DNA of 64,000 nt from Streptomyces xanthophaeus (GCF_030440515.1 NZ_CP076543.1:5900501-5964500); one strand, 5' to 3'; shown: positions 18,513-29,701, counted from the first letter of the stretch. Translations and numbers: made by a program. The notes: a model not told the origin generated them from the letters alone.

Positions 18513-19403
18513 GTGGCCGGAGGGACGACCGCGCGGCGCGGAACACCGTTTTCTGATCGGTCCGGCCCGGACGCCCGCACGGGCGCCGGCGCTCCCAAGC
18601 CGCCGAAGGCTCCCAAGGGCTCCAAGGCTCCCAAGCCCCCGAAGCCCCCCAAGGCCCCGAAGCCGGCGCAGAGGTCCGGCCCCAGGGGTCCCGGCGCACG
18701 CCTGCGCCGGGGCCCCGTGCTGGCCTCGCTGGCCGCCGCGGTGCTCCTCGCCGCGGGCGGCACCTGGGTGCTCTACGGCTCCTCCTGGCTCCGCGTGGAG
18801 AAGGTCACCGCCACCGGCATGGAGGTGCTCACCTCCGAACAGGTCCTCGGCGCGGCGGCCGTCCCGGTCGGCGCGCCCCTGGTGAGCGTCGACACCGACG
18901 AGATCGAGGGCCGGGTCCGCGGCCGGCTGCCCCGCATCGATTCGGTCGACGTGGTGCGGGCCTGGCCGCACGGCATCGGTCTGAAAGTGACGGAACGCAA
19001 ACCCGTCCTGCTCATCAAAAAGGACGCCAACTTCGTGGAAGTGGACGCATCGGGTGTGCGATTCGACACGGTTCCGAAAGCACCCGCGGGTGTTCCGGTC
19101 CTCGAATTGAACGCCGGTCGATCGCCGAGCGCCCGACGCTTCGACGAGGAGCGGCTGCTGCACGAGGCCGTACTCGTCGCGGGCGCCCTCCCGGAGCCGA
19201 TCGCCAAGGAAACGGTGCAGGTCAAGGTGGGTTCCTACGATTCGGTCGTACTGGAGCTCACCGGCGGCCGGTCCGTGACGTGGGGGAGCGGTGAACAGAG
19301 CGACGCGAAGGGACGCGCATTGAACGCTTTGTTGAAAGCCGCCCCCAAGGCCGTTCACTTCGACGTGAGCGTCCCCACCGCCCCTGCTGCGTCCGGGAGT
19401 TGA
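18513..19403 (+). CDS. ftsQ: Division protein FtsQ (POTRA domain)
   Basis: The 296-residue bitopic protein scaffolds the divisome. Its cytoplasmic tail of about 66 residues is rich in repeated Pro-Lys blocks (KPPKAPKGSKAPKPPKPPK). A transmembrane helix follows at about 67-88, then a POTRA-like domain starting SWLRVEKVTATGMEVL, then the beta domain. The GTG at 18513 is well supported by GGAGG seven bases upstream (18501-18505). The basic Pro-Lys tail could contact anionic lipid or nucleic acid, but no function for it is evident. Confidence 0.94.
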   Translation: MAGGTTARRGTPFSDRSGPDARTGAGAPKPPKAPKGSKAPKPPKPPKAPKPAQRSGPRGPGARLRRGPVLASLAAAVLLAAGGTWVLYGSSWLRVEKVTATGMEVLTSEQVLGAAAVPVGAPLVSVDTDEIEGRVRGRLPRIDSVDVVRAWPHGIGLKVTERKPVLLIKKDANFVEVDASGVRFDTVPKAPAGVPVLELNAGRSPSARRFDEERLLHEAVLVAGALPEPIAKETVQVKVGSYDSVVLELTGGRSVTWGSGEQSDAKGRALNALLKAAPKAVHFDVSVPTAPAASGS

Positions 19404-19486
19404 CGTCCGGTCCAACAGCGGCGCACCCTGGTTGGCCAGCGATACGGGTGATCACATAGGGTGAAAAGAAAAACGGGAGGTTCGGC

Positions 19487-19523
19487 GTGTTCGTTGAACA
19501 CGCGCTACTTGTCGACTTAGTGT
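19487..19523 (+). promoter_or_regulatory. ftsZ promoter with overlapping palindromic operator
   Basis: The GTGTTC and GAACAC half sites are perfect complements around a 3-base spacer, and the right half contains most of the TTGAAC hexamer. With TAGTGT 18 bases downstream this reads as a promoter whose -35 could be blocked, or contacted, by a dimeric regulator. Confidence 0.5.
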
Positions 19524-19555
19524 CCTGTTCGGAAGAGTCCGAGGAACAGGCACAC

Positions 19556-19582
19556 CCCTAACCCTAAACTTCAGGGTGAGGG
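19556..19582 (+). terminator. Hairpin in the ftsZ leader (attenuator-like)
   Basis: CCCTAACCCT (19556-19565) and AGGGTGAGGG (19573-19582) pair over ten positions with one mismatch, around the loop AAACTTC. A second hairpin just upstream joins CCTGTTC (19524-19530) with GAACAGG (19544-19550). There is no U-tract, so a classical terminator is not certain; the pair may block read-through from ftsQ or stabilise ftsZ mRNA. Confidence 0.5.
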
Positions 19583-19682
19583 TTCGGGTCGGCGCGTTCG
19601 GACCGTCCCTATTTCGGCATCAGTCGTCGCAACGCAGGCCCGCGAGGCGGCGACACGTAACTCGAGGCGAGAGGCCTTCGAC

Positions 19683-20888
19683 GTGGCAGCACCGCAGAAC
19701 TACCTCGCAGTCATCAAGGTCATCGGTGTCGGCGGCGGTGGTGTCAATGCCATCAACCGAATGATCGAGGTCGGTCTCAAGGGCGTCGAGTTCATCGCCA
19801 TCAACACGGACGCCCAGGCGCTGTTGATGAGCGACGCCGACGTCAAGCTCGACGTCGGCCGTGAACTCACCCGTGGCCTCGGCGCCGGCGCCAACCCGGC
19901 CGTCGGTCGCAAGGCGGCAGAGGACCACCGCGAGGAGATCGAGGAGGTCCTCAAGGGGGCCGACATGGTCTTCGTCACCGCCGGTGAGGGCGGCGGCACC
20001 GGCACCGGCGGCGCACCTGTCGTCGCCAACATCGCGCGCTCGCTGGGCGCCCTGACGATCGGTGTGGTCACCCGGCCGTTCACCTTCGAGGGCCGGCGCC
20101 GCGCGAACCAGGCGGAGGACGGCATCGCCGAGCTCCGCGAAGAGGTCGACACCCTCATCGTCATCCCCAACGACCGACTGCTGTCCATCTCGGACCGCCA
20201 GGTCAGCGTGCTCGACGCCTTCAAGTCGGCCGACCAGGTCCTGCTCTCGGGCGTCCAGGGCATCACCGACCTCATCACGACCCCGGGTCTGATCAACCTC
20301 GACTTCGCCGACGTCAAGTCCGTGATGTCCGAGGCCGGCTCGGCCCTGATGGGCATCGGCTCGGCCCGCGGCGACGACCGCGCCGTGGCCGCCGCGGAGA
20401 TGGCGATCTCCTCGCCGCTCCTGGAGGCGTCCATCGACGGCGCCCGTGGCGTGCTGCTCTCCATCTCCGGTGGCTCGGACCTCGGTCTCTTCGAGATCAA
20501 CGAGGCCGCGCAGCTGGTCAGCGAGGCTGCGCACCCCGAGGCGAACATCATCTTCGGCGCCGTCATCGACGACGCGCTCGGCGACGAGGTACGGGTCACC
20601 GTCATCGCGGCCGGGTTCGACGGCGGACAGCCCCCGGCCCGCCGGGACAACGTCATCGGCGCCGCGTCCACCAAGCGCGAGGAGCCGGCCCCGGCTCCGG
20701 TCCGCGCCGCCGAGCCGGCGCGCCCGGCCTTCGGCGGACTCGGCTCGGTCACCCCGCGCGAGGAGCCCCCGGCTCCGGTCGAGCCGGCCCCGGTCGAGGT
20801 CCAGGCCCCCGCGCCGCAGGTCCCCACGGCCCGGCCGTACCAGGACAGCCCGGCCGAAGAGCTGGATGTTCCGGACTTCTTGAAGTGA
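19683..20888 (+). CDS. ftsZ: Cell division GTPase FtsZ
   Basis: The 401-residue tubulin homologue forms the Z ring, and in Streptomyces the ladders of sporulation septa. The signature loop GGGTGTG lies near residues 104-110, the T7 loop [11 protein letters not shown] near 205-215, then an Ala/Pro/Glu-rich linker and the conserved C-terminal peptide ending LDVPDFLK. That peptide is the docking site for partners such as SepF, encoded nearby. The GTG start follows GAGAGG. The stop overlaps the next start as GTGA. Confidence 0.98.
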   Translation: MAAPQNYLAVIKVIGVGGGGVNAINRMIEVGLKGVEFIAINTDAQALLMSDADVKLDVGRELTRGLGAGANPAVGRKAAEDHREEIEEVLKGADMVFVTAGEGGGTGTGGAPVVANIARSLGALTIGVVTRPFTFEGRRRANQAEDGIAELREEVDTLIVIPNDRLLSISDRQVSVLDAFKSADQVLLSGVQGITDLITTPGLINLDFADVKSVMSEAGSALMGIGSARGDDRAVAAAEMAISSPLLEASIDGARGVLLSISGGSDLGLFEINEAAQLVSEAAHPEANIIFGAVIDDALGDEVRVTVIAAGFDGGQPPARRDNVIGAASTKREEPAPAPVRAAEPARPAFGGLGSVTPREEPPAPVEPAPVEVQAPAPQVPTARPYQDSPAEELDVPDFLK

Positions 20889-21673
20889 CACCGGAGCAGC
20901 ATCACGTGGGCGGCGCCCACTTCGCCTTCACCGACCGGTGGGGCGGAGTGAGCGCCGTTCCGTACGAGGAGCTCAATCTCGGCGGCGCGGTCGGAGACGA
21001 CCCTGCCGCCGTTCTCGCGAACCGGGCACGGGCGGCGAAGTCCCTGGGCCTGGCGCCGGACCGGGTGGTCTGGATGAACCAGGTGCACGGCCGGGACGTG
21101 GCCGTGGTGGACGGGCCCTGGGGCGAGGGTGCGGAGGTCCCGGCGGTGGACGCGGTGGTGACCGCCCGTCGGGGACTCGCCCTCGCGGTGCTCACCGCCG
21201 ACTGCACGCCGGTCCTGCTGGCGGACCCCGTCGCCGGGGTCGTGGGGGCCGCCCACGCCGGGCGGCCGGGGCTGGTCGCCGGGGTGGTGCCCGCCGCCGT
21301 CGAGGCGATGGTCGCCCTCGGGGCCGATCCCGGGCGGATCGTCGCCCGTACGGGACCCGCGGTCTGCGGACACTGTTACGAGGTGCCCGCCGAGATGCGG
21401 GAGGCGGTGGCCCAGGTGGTCCCCGCCGCCCGGGCCGAGACGAGCTGGGGGACACCGGCCGTCGACGTGGTCGCCGGGGTGCACGCCCAGCTCGCCGAGG
21501 CGGGGGTGGTGAACAGCGGCCGCTCCCCGGTCTGCACACTGGAGTCGCGGGACCACTTCTCGTACCGCCGCGACCGGGTGACCGGACGCCTTGCCGGATA
21601 TGTCTGGTTGACAGAGCTTTCCCGGGGGACGACCCCCGGACCGCCGGGGGAAAAGAAGAATGACGGATCGTAA
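20885..21673 (+). CDS. pgeF: PgeF/YlmD-type copper oxidase-like protein (laccase domain)
   Basis: This 262-residue member of the YfiH/YlmD family is reported to act as a purine nucleoside phosphorylase or a UDP-MurNAc dipeptide-editing hydrolase. The Cys/His site appears as [15 protein letters not shown] and [11 protein letters not shown]. The segment usually written HAGWRG reads HAGRPG here, so the conserved Trp is missing. The GTG start overlaps the ftsZ stop and its end overlaps the next gene by 14 bases, so expression with ftsZ is likely. Confidence 0.88.
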   Translation: MTPEQHHVGGAHFAFTDRWGGVSAVPYEELNLGGAVGDDPAAVLANRARAAKSLGLAPDRVVWMNQVHGRDVAVVDGPWGEGAEVPAVDAVVTARRGLALAVLTADCTPVLLADPVAGVVGAAHAGRPGLVAGVVPAAVEAMVALGADPGRIVARTGPAVCGHCYEVPAEMREAVAQVVPAARAETSWGTPAVDVVAGVHAQLAEAGVVNSGRSPVCTLESRDHFSYRRDRVTGRLAGYVWLTELSRGTTPGPPGEKKNDGS

Positions 21674-22379
21674 GTCGGAGCTCGCCGAGAACCTGGCGCG
21701 GGTGGAGGAACGTATCTCGTCCGCCTGCGCGGCGGCGGGGCGGGGACGGGAAGAGGTGACGCTCATCGTGGTCACCAAGACCTACCCCGCGAGCGACGTA
21801 CGACTGCTGGCGGACCTGGGCGTCCGTCATGTTGCGGAAAATCGTGACCAGGATGCCGCCCCCAAGGCTGCGGCCTGCGCGGATCTGCCGCTCAGCTGGC
21901 ACTTCGTCGGTCAGTTGCAGACGAACAAAGTCCGTTCCGTGGCGGGATACGCGCAAGTCGTGCAGTCGGTCGACCGGCCGAAACTCGTGACCGCCCTCTC
22001 GGCGGCCGCGGTGAACGCCGGCCGGGAGCTCGGGTGCCTCGTGCAGATCGCCCTCGACGCGGAGTCGGGGGAGCGCGGGACCCGCGGCGGCGCGGCGCCC
22101 GAGCAGCTCGCGGAGCTGGCGGACCTCGTCGCCGGGGCTCCGGGACTGCGCATCGACGGCCTGATGACGGTCGCTCCGCTGTCCGGCCCCTACGCGGGAC
22201 GCGAACAGGCCGCCTTCGAGCGGCTGATGGAATTGTCATCCCGCATGCGCGTGGACCATCCGGCTGCCACGATGGTGTCGGCCGGGATGAGCGCAGACCT
22301 GGAACAGGCCGTGGCGGCCGGTGCGACACATGTACGCGTCGGCACTGCGGTACTCGGCGCGAGACCCCGGCTCGGGTAA
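21660..22379 (+). CDS. ylmE: YggS/YlmE-family PLP-binding protein
   Basis: The 239-residue single-domain alanine-racemase-fold protein binds PLP and is linked to vitamin B6 homeostasis. The PLP lysine lies in IVVTKTYPASDV, followed by AENRDQDAAPK, WHFVGQLQTNK and the C-terminal MSADLEQAVAAGATHVRVG phosphate-binding stretch. It overlaps the preceding gene by 14 bases. The ylmD-ylmE-sepF-yggT-divIVA order is a classical Gram-positive neighbourhood of ftsZ. Confidence 0.93.
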   Translation: MTDRKSELAENLARVEERISSACAAAGRGREEVTLIVVTKTYPASDVRLLADLGVRHVAENRDQDAAPKAAACADLPLSWHFVGQLQTNKVRSVAGYAQVVQSVDRPKLVTALSAAAVNAGRELGCLVQIALDAESGERGTRGGAAPEQLAELADLVAGAPGLRIDGLMTVAPLSGPYAGREQAAFERLMELSSRMRVDHPAATMVSAGMSADLEQAVAAGATHVRVGTAVLGARPRLG

Positions 22380-22445
22380 CGTCGCGAAGAAAGTCGGACC
22401 ACAGCAGAAAATATGGTCATTCCCGCTGATGGGCGGGCAGACCTA

Positions 22446-22506
22446 GTGGATCGCGGGCAGTTGGTGACATTCGTGACACGGCGGCACCTGCGACAGGGCG
22501 ATCCAC
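22446..22506 (+). promoter_or_regulatory. Inverted repeat upstream of sepF
   Basis: GTGGATCGC (22446-22454) and GCGATCCAC (22498-22506) are perfect 9 bp complements 43 bases apart, in the 149-base gap before sepF. The loop carries two GTGACA/TGACAC words, including a GACAC core like that recognised by WhiA. It may be an RNA stem that presents the sepF leader or a pair of protein sites; neither is proven. Confidence 0.4.
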
Positions 22507-22528
22507 CACAGAGCGGAGGACTCGGAGA

Positions 22529-23146
22529 ATGGCCGGCGCGATGCGCAAGATGGCGGTCTACCTCGGCCTCGTGGAGGACGACCGGTACGACAACCCGGGG
22601 TACGACCCCGACGACGAGTTCGAGCCCGAGCCGGAGATGGAGCGGGCTCGGGAGCGGGATCGCCGACAGCAGCCCGTGCACCAATCGCCCGTATCGGAGG
22701 AACCGGTACGAGCCCCACAGCCTCCGGCGCAGCGCGAACCTATCCCAATTCCGGTGGAAAGCGGACGTCCTGCGCGAATCGCCCCCGTGGCATCCATCAC
22801 ACCTGATCGTACGAACCTGGAGAAGAACGCCCCCGTGATCATGCCCAAGGTCGTCTCCGAGCGGGAGCCGTACCGCATCACGACGCTGCACCCCCGGACC
22901 TACAACGAGGCCCGTACCATCGGGGAACACTTCCGTGAGGGCACCCCGGTGATCATGAATCTCACGGAGATGGACGACACGGACGCGAAGCGTCTCGTGG
23001 ACTTCGCCGCCGGACTCGTCTTCGGCCTGCACGGCAGCATTGAACGCGTGACACAGAAGGTGTTCCTGCTGTCGCCTGCTAACGTCGATGTCACGGCGGA
23101 GGACAAGGCCCGCATCGCGGAGGGCGGGTTCTTCAACCAAAGCTAG
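22529..23146 (+). CDS. sepF: Cell division protein SepF
   Basis: The 205-residue protein links FtsZ to the membrane in organisms without FtsA. An N-terminal amphipathic segment ([10 protein letters not shown]) resembles its lipid-binding helix. An acidic and Pro-rich linker follows, then the DUF552 core from about residue 110 ([21 protein letters not shown] ... [11 protein letters not shown]). The ATG follows a GGAGG-rich leader. Absence of ftsA in the cluster agrees with SepF acting as the main tether. Confidence 0.95.
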   Translation: MAGAMRKMAVYLGLVEDDRYDNPGYDPDDEFEPEPEMERARERDRRQQPVHQSPVSEEPVRAPQPPAQREPIPIPVESGRPARIAPVASITPDRTNLEKNAPVIMPKVVSEREPYRITTLHPRTYNEARTIGEHFREGTPVIMNLTEMDDTDAKRLVDFAAGLVFGLHGSIERVTQKVFLLSPANVDVTAEDKARIAEGGFFNQS

Positions 23147-23206
23147 ACCGATCCGTCAGACACGGGGCCGGGAACACAGCGGGAGCAGGGGAGAGGGAAG
23201 CGCGGA

Positions 23207-23503
23207 ATGGGTGTCGCACTGCAAGTGATCTACTTCGCCTTGGGGTGCTTCCTCGTCGTGCTGATCTTCCGCCTGGTCATGGACTATGTGTTCCAGTTCG
23301 CACGTTCCTGGACACCCGGCAAGGCGATGGTGGTCGTACTGGAGGCCACCTACAGCGTCACCGATCCACCGCTCAAGCTTCTTCGGCGGGTCATTCCGCC
23401 GTTGCGTCTCGGGGGCGTGGCACTCGACCTGTCCTTCTTCGTTCTGATGATCATCGTTTACATCCTCATCAGTTTCGTGCGCACCGCTGCGAGCGGCTTG
23501 TGA
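23207..23503 (+). CDS. YggT-family membrane protein
   Basis: The 98-residue protein has two hydrophobic helices flanking an amphipathic central region with the family motif DPPLKLLRRVIPPLRLGG. YggT proteins have been associated with osmotic tolerance and, in this neighbourhood, with septum function, but no biochemical role is settled. A small hairpin (TCCCCGC-GGGC-GCGGGGA, 23514-23531) lies between it and divIVA. Confidence 0.88.
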   Translation: MGVALQVIYFALGCFLVVLIFRLVMDYVFQFARSWTPGKAMVVVLEATYSVTDPPLKLLRRVIPPLRLGGVALDLSFFVLMIIVYILISFVRTAASGL

Positions 23504-23585
23504 ACGATGTGCTTCCCCGCGGGCGCGGGGACAGTCCCGATACGGTCTTGCCGACTGCCGACGACTACGTAGAGGTGAAGAAGAC

Positions 23586-24812
23586 ATGCCGCTGACTCCC
23601 GAGGACGTGCGGAACAAGCAGTTCACGACCGTCCGCCTCCGAGAAGGCTATGACGAGGACGAGGTCGATGCCTTCCTCGACGAGGTCGAGTCCGAACTGA
23701 CGCGCCTGCTGCGCGAGAACGAGGACCTGCGCGCCAAGCTGGCCGCCGCCACGCGTGCCGCCGCGCAGAGCCAGCAGCAGCAGGGCATGCGCAAGCCGGA
23801 ACCCCAGGACCAGCGAGGCCCCGGCGCCCCCGTGCCCGCGGCCATATCCGGCCCGCCGCAGCAGCAGCAGCCGCAGATGGGCCCGCCGCAGCTCCCGGGC
23901 GGCCAGCCGCAGCTTCCGCCGGGCCCCGGCGGCCAGGGCCAGCAGGGCCCCGGCCCGATGGGCGGCCCCATGGGCGGTCCCATGCAGCAGCACCCCATGG
24001 GCGGCCCCCAGGGCATGCAGCAGCAGTCCATGGGCGGCCCCCAGGGCATGCAGCAGCAGTCGATGGGCGGCCAGAACCCGCTCGGCCAGCAGATGCAGCC
24101 CATGGGCCAGCAGATGCAGCCGATGGGGCAGCAGATGCAGCCCATGGGTCAGCCCATGCAGCAGATGCAGCAGCCGCAGCTCCCGCAGCAGGGCCCCGGT
24201 GGCGACAGCGCCGCCCGTGTCCTGTCGCTGGCGCAGCAGACCGCCGACCAGGCGATCGCGGAGGCCCGCTCCGAGGCCAACAAGATCGTCGGCGAGGCCC
24301 GGTCGCGCGCCGAGGGCCTGGAGCGGGACGCCCGCGCCAAGGCCGACGCGCTGGAGCGGGACGCGCAGGAGAAGCACCGCGTCGCGATGGGCTCCCTGGA
24401 GTCCGCCCGCGCCACGCTGGAGCGCAAGGTCGAGGACCTGCGGGGCTTCGAGCGTGAGTACCGTACGCGTCTGAAGTCCTACCTTGAGTCGCAGCTGCGC
24501 CAGCTGGAGACCCAGGCGGACGACAGCCTGGCCCCGCCGCGTAACCCGGCCGGTCCCGCGCTGCCGCCGTCGCCGTCGCCCTCGATGGCTCCGGCCGGTG
24601 CGATGGGCCACTCCATGGGCGGTCCCTCGATGGGTGGCCCGTCCCCCATGGGCGGTCCCTCCCCGATGGGTGCCCCGTCCTACGGCGGCAACCAGCAGCA
24701 GATGTCCCCGGCGATGACCCAGCCGATGGCTCCGGTCCGGCCGGCTGCGCCGCAGCCGATGCAGGCGCCGTCGCCGATGCGGGGCTTCCTGATCGACGAG
24801 GACGACAACTAG
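23586..24812 (+). CDS. divIVA: Polar growth determinant DivIVA
   Basis: The 408-residue coiled-coil protein marks hyphal tips and directs apical wall growth in Streptomyces. The N-terminal membrane-binding motif PLTPEDVRNKQFTTVRLREGYDEDEVDAFLDEV is followed by a first coiled coil. Next comes a long Pro/Gln/Gly/Met-rich linker that includes three 7-residue MQPMGQQ-type repeats (24102-24164), then a second coiled coil (about 210-310), a low-complexity tail and the conserved end RGFLIDEDDN. The Shine-Dalgarno GAGGTGAAG precedes the ATG. It is the last gene of the cluster and is closed by a very strong hairpin. Confidence 0.97.
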   Translation: MPLTPEDVRNKQFTTVRLREGYDEDEVDAFLDEVESELTRLLRENEDLRAKLAAATRAAAQSQQQQGMRKPEPQDQRGPGAPVPAAISGPPQQQQPQMGPPQLPGGQPQLPPGPGGQGQQGPGPMGGPMGGPMQQHPMGGPQGMQQQSMGGPQGMQQQSMGGQNPLGQQMQPMGQQMQPMGQQMQPMGQPMQQMQQPQLPQQGPGGDSAARVLSLAQQTADQAIAEARSEANKIVGEARSRAEGLERDARAKADALERDAQEKHRVAMGSLESARATLERKVEDLRGFEREYRTRLKSYLESQLRQLETQADDSLAPPRNPAGPALPPSPSPSMAPAGAMGHSMGGPSMGGPSPMGGPSPMGAPSYGGNQQQMSPAMTQPMAPVRPAAPQPMQAPSPMRGFLIDEDDN

Positions 24813-24848
24813 GCGCCGCCGCCGTTCTGCGGTCGGCAGCCGCGCTCT

Positions 24849-24894
24849 ACGGGCCGGGCCCGGTTCCCCTTCGGGGGCACCGGGCCCGGCCCGT
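24849..24894 (+). terminator. Strong terminator hairpin after divIVA
   Basis: ACGGGCCGGGCCCGGT (24849-24864) pairs perfectly with 24879-24894. The stem continues after one mismatch with CCCC-TTCG-GGGG, a four-base stem capped by a TTCG tetraloop. No U-tract follows, as is usual in high-GC actinomycetes. It closes the dcw/divIVA unit. Confidence 0.85.
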
Positions 24895-24944
24895 TCGCGT
24901 ATCCGTCCGCGGCGCCGTCGCGGGGGCGCTGCCCCCGAGCCCCC

Positions 24945-25100
24945 GCGCCTCAAACGCCGGCGAGGCTGAAAGACCGGGGCTCCGCCCCGCACCCCGCGCC
25001 TCAAACGCCGGCGAGGCTGGTAGACCGGGGCTCCGCCCCGCACCCCGCGCCTCAAATGCCGGAGGGGCTGAAAGAGCGGGGTCCGGGGCGGAGCCCCGGG
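24945..25100 (+). repeat. Tandem array of three 51 bp repeats (array A)
   Basis: Units begin at 24945, 24996 and 25047, a strict 51-base period. Each has GCGCCTCAAACGCCGG (ATGCCGG in the third), then CGAGGCTGAAAGA or a variant, then the CGGGGCTCCGCCCC hairpin block. The third unit ends with a longer CCGGGGCGGAGCCCCGG hairpin. The array sits between two independent terminators. Confidence 0.9.
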
Positions 25101-25119
25101 ACGTGGTGGGGCAGACGAA

Positions 25120-25157
25120 AGCGGCCCGTCCCCCCACCCGGGAGGGGACGGGCCGCT
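25120..25157 (-). terminator. ileS terminator hairpin
   Basis: AGCGGCCCGTCCCC (25120-25133) pairs perfectly with GGGGACGGGCCGCT (25144-25157) around a 10-base loop. It begins 12 bases beyond the ileS stop, and on the minus strand it is followed by TTTCGTCTG. Confidence 0.85.
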
Positions 25158-25168
25158 CGGGCCGCCTA

Positions 25169-28315
<3,147 letters not shown>

Positions 28316-28606
28316 GAGGCTGAACTCTTCCTCCGGCGGGGTGTCACTTCCGTCCGGAGGGACGAGAGCACTGCTGCTCCCGCGGTACCACCCTCCTTGG
28401 CCGCCGGACGGATCCGGTGGCCCCCTCATTGGGGTGCGAAGCCGGTTCTACTCGCCGTACGGGAATCCCGTGCGGGCTTTCTTCCGGCGGCTCAGGGGTG
28501 ATCCTTCACATCGCGCTCGCCCCCGGGCTCTCACCGTCCCCGGGTCGCTCCTGGCTGCGTACGACGCTACTCGTCCCCGTCCATGCCTTTCGCTGGGCCC
28601 AGTGTA
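28316..28606 (-). promoter_or_regulatory. Translational T-box riboswitch controlling ileS
   Basis: On the minus strand the T-box core AGGGTGGTACCGCGG lies at 28394-28380. A probable Ile specifier codon ATC, followed by A, lies at 28502-28500 in the Stem I region. Two exclusive pairings decide access to the ribosome site. GGAGGG (28396-28391) pairs with CCCTCC (28361-28356) in the antisequestrator. Without it, CCTCCGG (28360-28354) pairs with CCGGAGG (28336-28330) and hides the ileS Shine-Dalgarno. A GAGCA-GCAG-TGCTC hairpin sits inside the antisequestrator. A TACACT -10 hexamer lies at 28606-28601. Uncharged tRNA-Ile should turn translation on. Confidence 0.93.
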
Positions 28607-28915
28607 CGGGCCCGGGGGGTGCACGGCAGACCGGTTTACGGGGGCCCGTGCGGGGGTCGCCGGCCCGGCGTGGCGGGGTTGCGCGGAGGGTCCGCGCATG
28701 ACCCCGGCGCGCCCCCGGCGTGACCCGAATGGGCCTGCGCCGCCGCTTCCGGCTCGGGTGGGGCGGGAGTGGCGGATTACCGGGGCTCCTGATGGGCACA
28801 ACGGATGCAGGTTGACCTCGATGGATGCGTGCCCCGTTGCCGCGGGGCCGGTGTCGATTTATCGTTCCGGCACGATTCGCGAGCAAAGATCACAGTATGT
28901 GAAGGGGCCGCGGCC
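28607..28915. other. Divergent gap between the ileS leader and the DksA-like gene
   Basis: About 300 bases with no credible gene. It must hold the ileS -35 region and the plus-strand promoter of the zinc-finger gene, but I see no clear -35 hexamer on either strand. GAAGGGG at 28901-28907 is the likely Shine-Dalgarno of the next gene. Confidence 0.5.
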
Positions 28916-29665
28916 ATGGTGGCGAAGAAGACCGCCGGGAGTACTGCCAAGAAGGCTGTCGGGAAGGCCGCCGGGAAGGCGGCGGTCTCGGAGGACGCGG
29001 CCCCCGCCAAGAAGGCGACCGCTGCCCGAAAGACCGCTGACGGCGCGCTCGCTCCGGACGGGAAGGCGACCGCCGTCAAGAAGACGACCGCCGTCGTGAA
29101 GCGGACGGCCACGGCCAAGAAGGCCGCGGCCGAGGGGGCGGCACATGCCGCGAAGAAGACGGGAGTCCGGAAAGTGGTTGCCAAGAAGAGCGCGGGTACG
29201 GCGAGGAAGACGGCCGCGGCCGCCACCAGCGGGCTCCCCAAGGCACGGGCCACGGCGGCCCTGGCCCCCGGAGAGCTCGCCGTACGGCCCGGAGAGGACC
29301 CCTGGACCCCCAAGGAGGTCGAGGACGCCCGTGCGGAGCTCCTGTCGGAGGTGCTGCGGCTGCGGGCCGAGCTCGACGCCTCGGAGGCGGCGATCTCCGG
29401 CCTGATGCGGGACTCCGGGGACGGCGCGGGCGACGACCAGGCCGACACGGGTACCAAGAACATCACCCGCGAGTCGGAGCTGGCCCTCGCGGCGAACGCC
29501 ACTTCGATGCTGGAGCAGACCGAGCGGGCCCTGGAACGGCTGGAGGCGGGCACGTACGGCCTCTGCGAGAACTGCGGGCAGCCCATCGGCAAGGCCAGGA
29601 TGCAGGCCTTCCCGCGGGCCACGCTGTGCGTGGACTGCAAGCAGAAGCAGGAACGGCGGCACTAG
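28916..29665 (+). CDS. DksA/TraR-type C4 zinc-finger protein with histone-H1-like tail
   Basis: The 249-residue protein has two unlike halves. Residues 1-110 are almost only Lys, Ala, Thr and Gly in AKKT/AKKA repeats, like the tails of bacterial histone-H1-like proteins. The C-terminal half carries an acidic helix pair and a four-cysteine zinc finger (Cys217, Cys220, Cys238, Cys241) of the DksA/TraR family, whose members bind RNA polymerase. The ATG at 28916 has GAAGGGG upstream. A nucleoid-associated transcription factor is a reasonable inference; whether it answers to ppGpp cannot be judged. Confidence 0.88.
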   Translation: MVAKKTAGSTAKKAVGKAAGKAAVSEDAAPAKKATAARKTADGALAPDGKATAVKKTTAVVKRTATAKKAAAEGAAHAAKKTGVRKVVAKKSAGTARKTAAAATSGLPKARATAALAPGELAVRPGEDPWTPKEVEDARAELLSEVLRLRAELDASEAAISGLMRDSGDGAGDDQADTGTKNITRESELALAANATSMLEQTERALERLEAGTYGLCENCGQPIGKARMQAFPRATLCVDCKQKQERRH

Positions 29666-29701
29666 CGGGGTCGGGGAGGTGGGGCAGGCGGCGCGCGGGG
29701 G

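Larger units (their letters stand above)
19404..19682 (+). promoter_or_regulatory. ftsZ control region
   Basis: This 279-base gap upstream of ftsZ holds a -35-like TTGAAC (19494-19499) and a -10-like TAGTGT (19518-19523), 18 bases apart. The perfect inverted repeat GTGTTC-GTT-GAACAC (19487-19501) covers the -35. Two strong hairpins follow at about 19521-19554 and 19556-19582. A GACAC core, the word recognised by WhiA, lies near 19650. In Streptomyces ftsZ is known to have several promoters, one of them sporulation-specific, which fits this density of signals. Which element does what is inference. Confidence 0.7.
24813..25168. other. Convergent divIVA-ileS gap
   Basis: The 356 bases hold no gene. 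In order they contain the divIVA terminator hairpin, three tandem copies of the 51 bp repeat and the ileS terminator hairpin. Confidence 0.8.

Noticed and set aside
19556..19570. Telomere-like CCCTAACCCTAAA word
   Set aside because: It is a single short match that forms one arm of a hairpin before ftsZ. The window is chromosome core and Streptomyces ends do not use this repeat.
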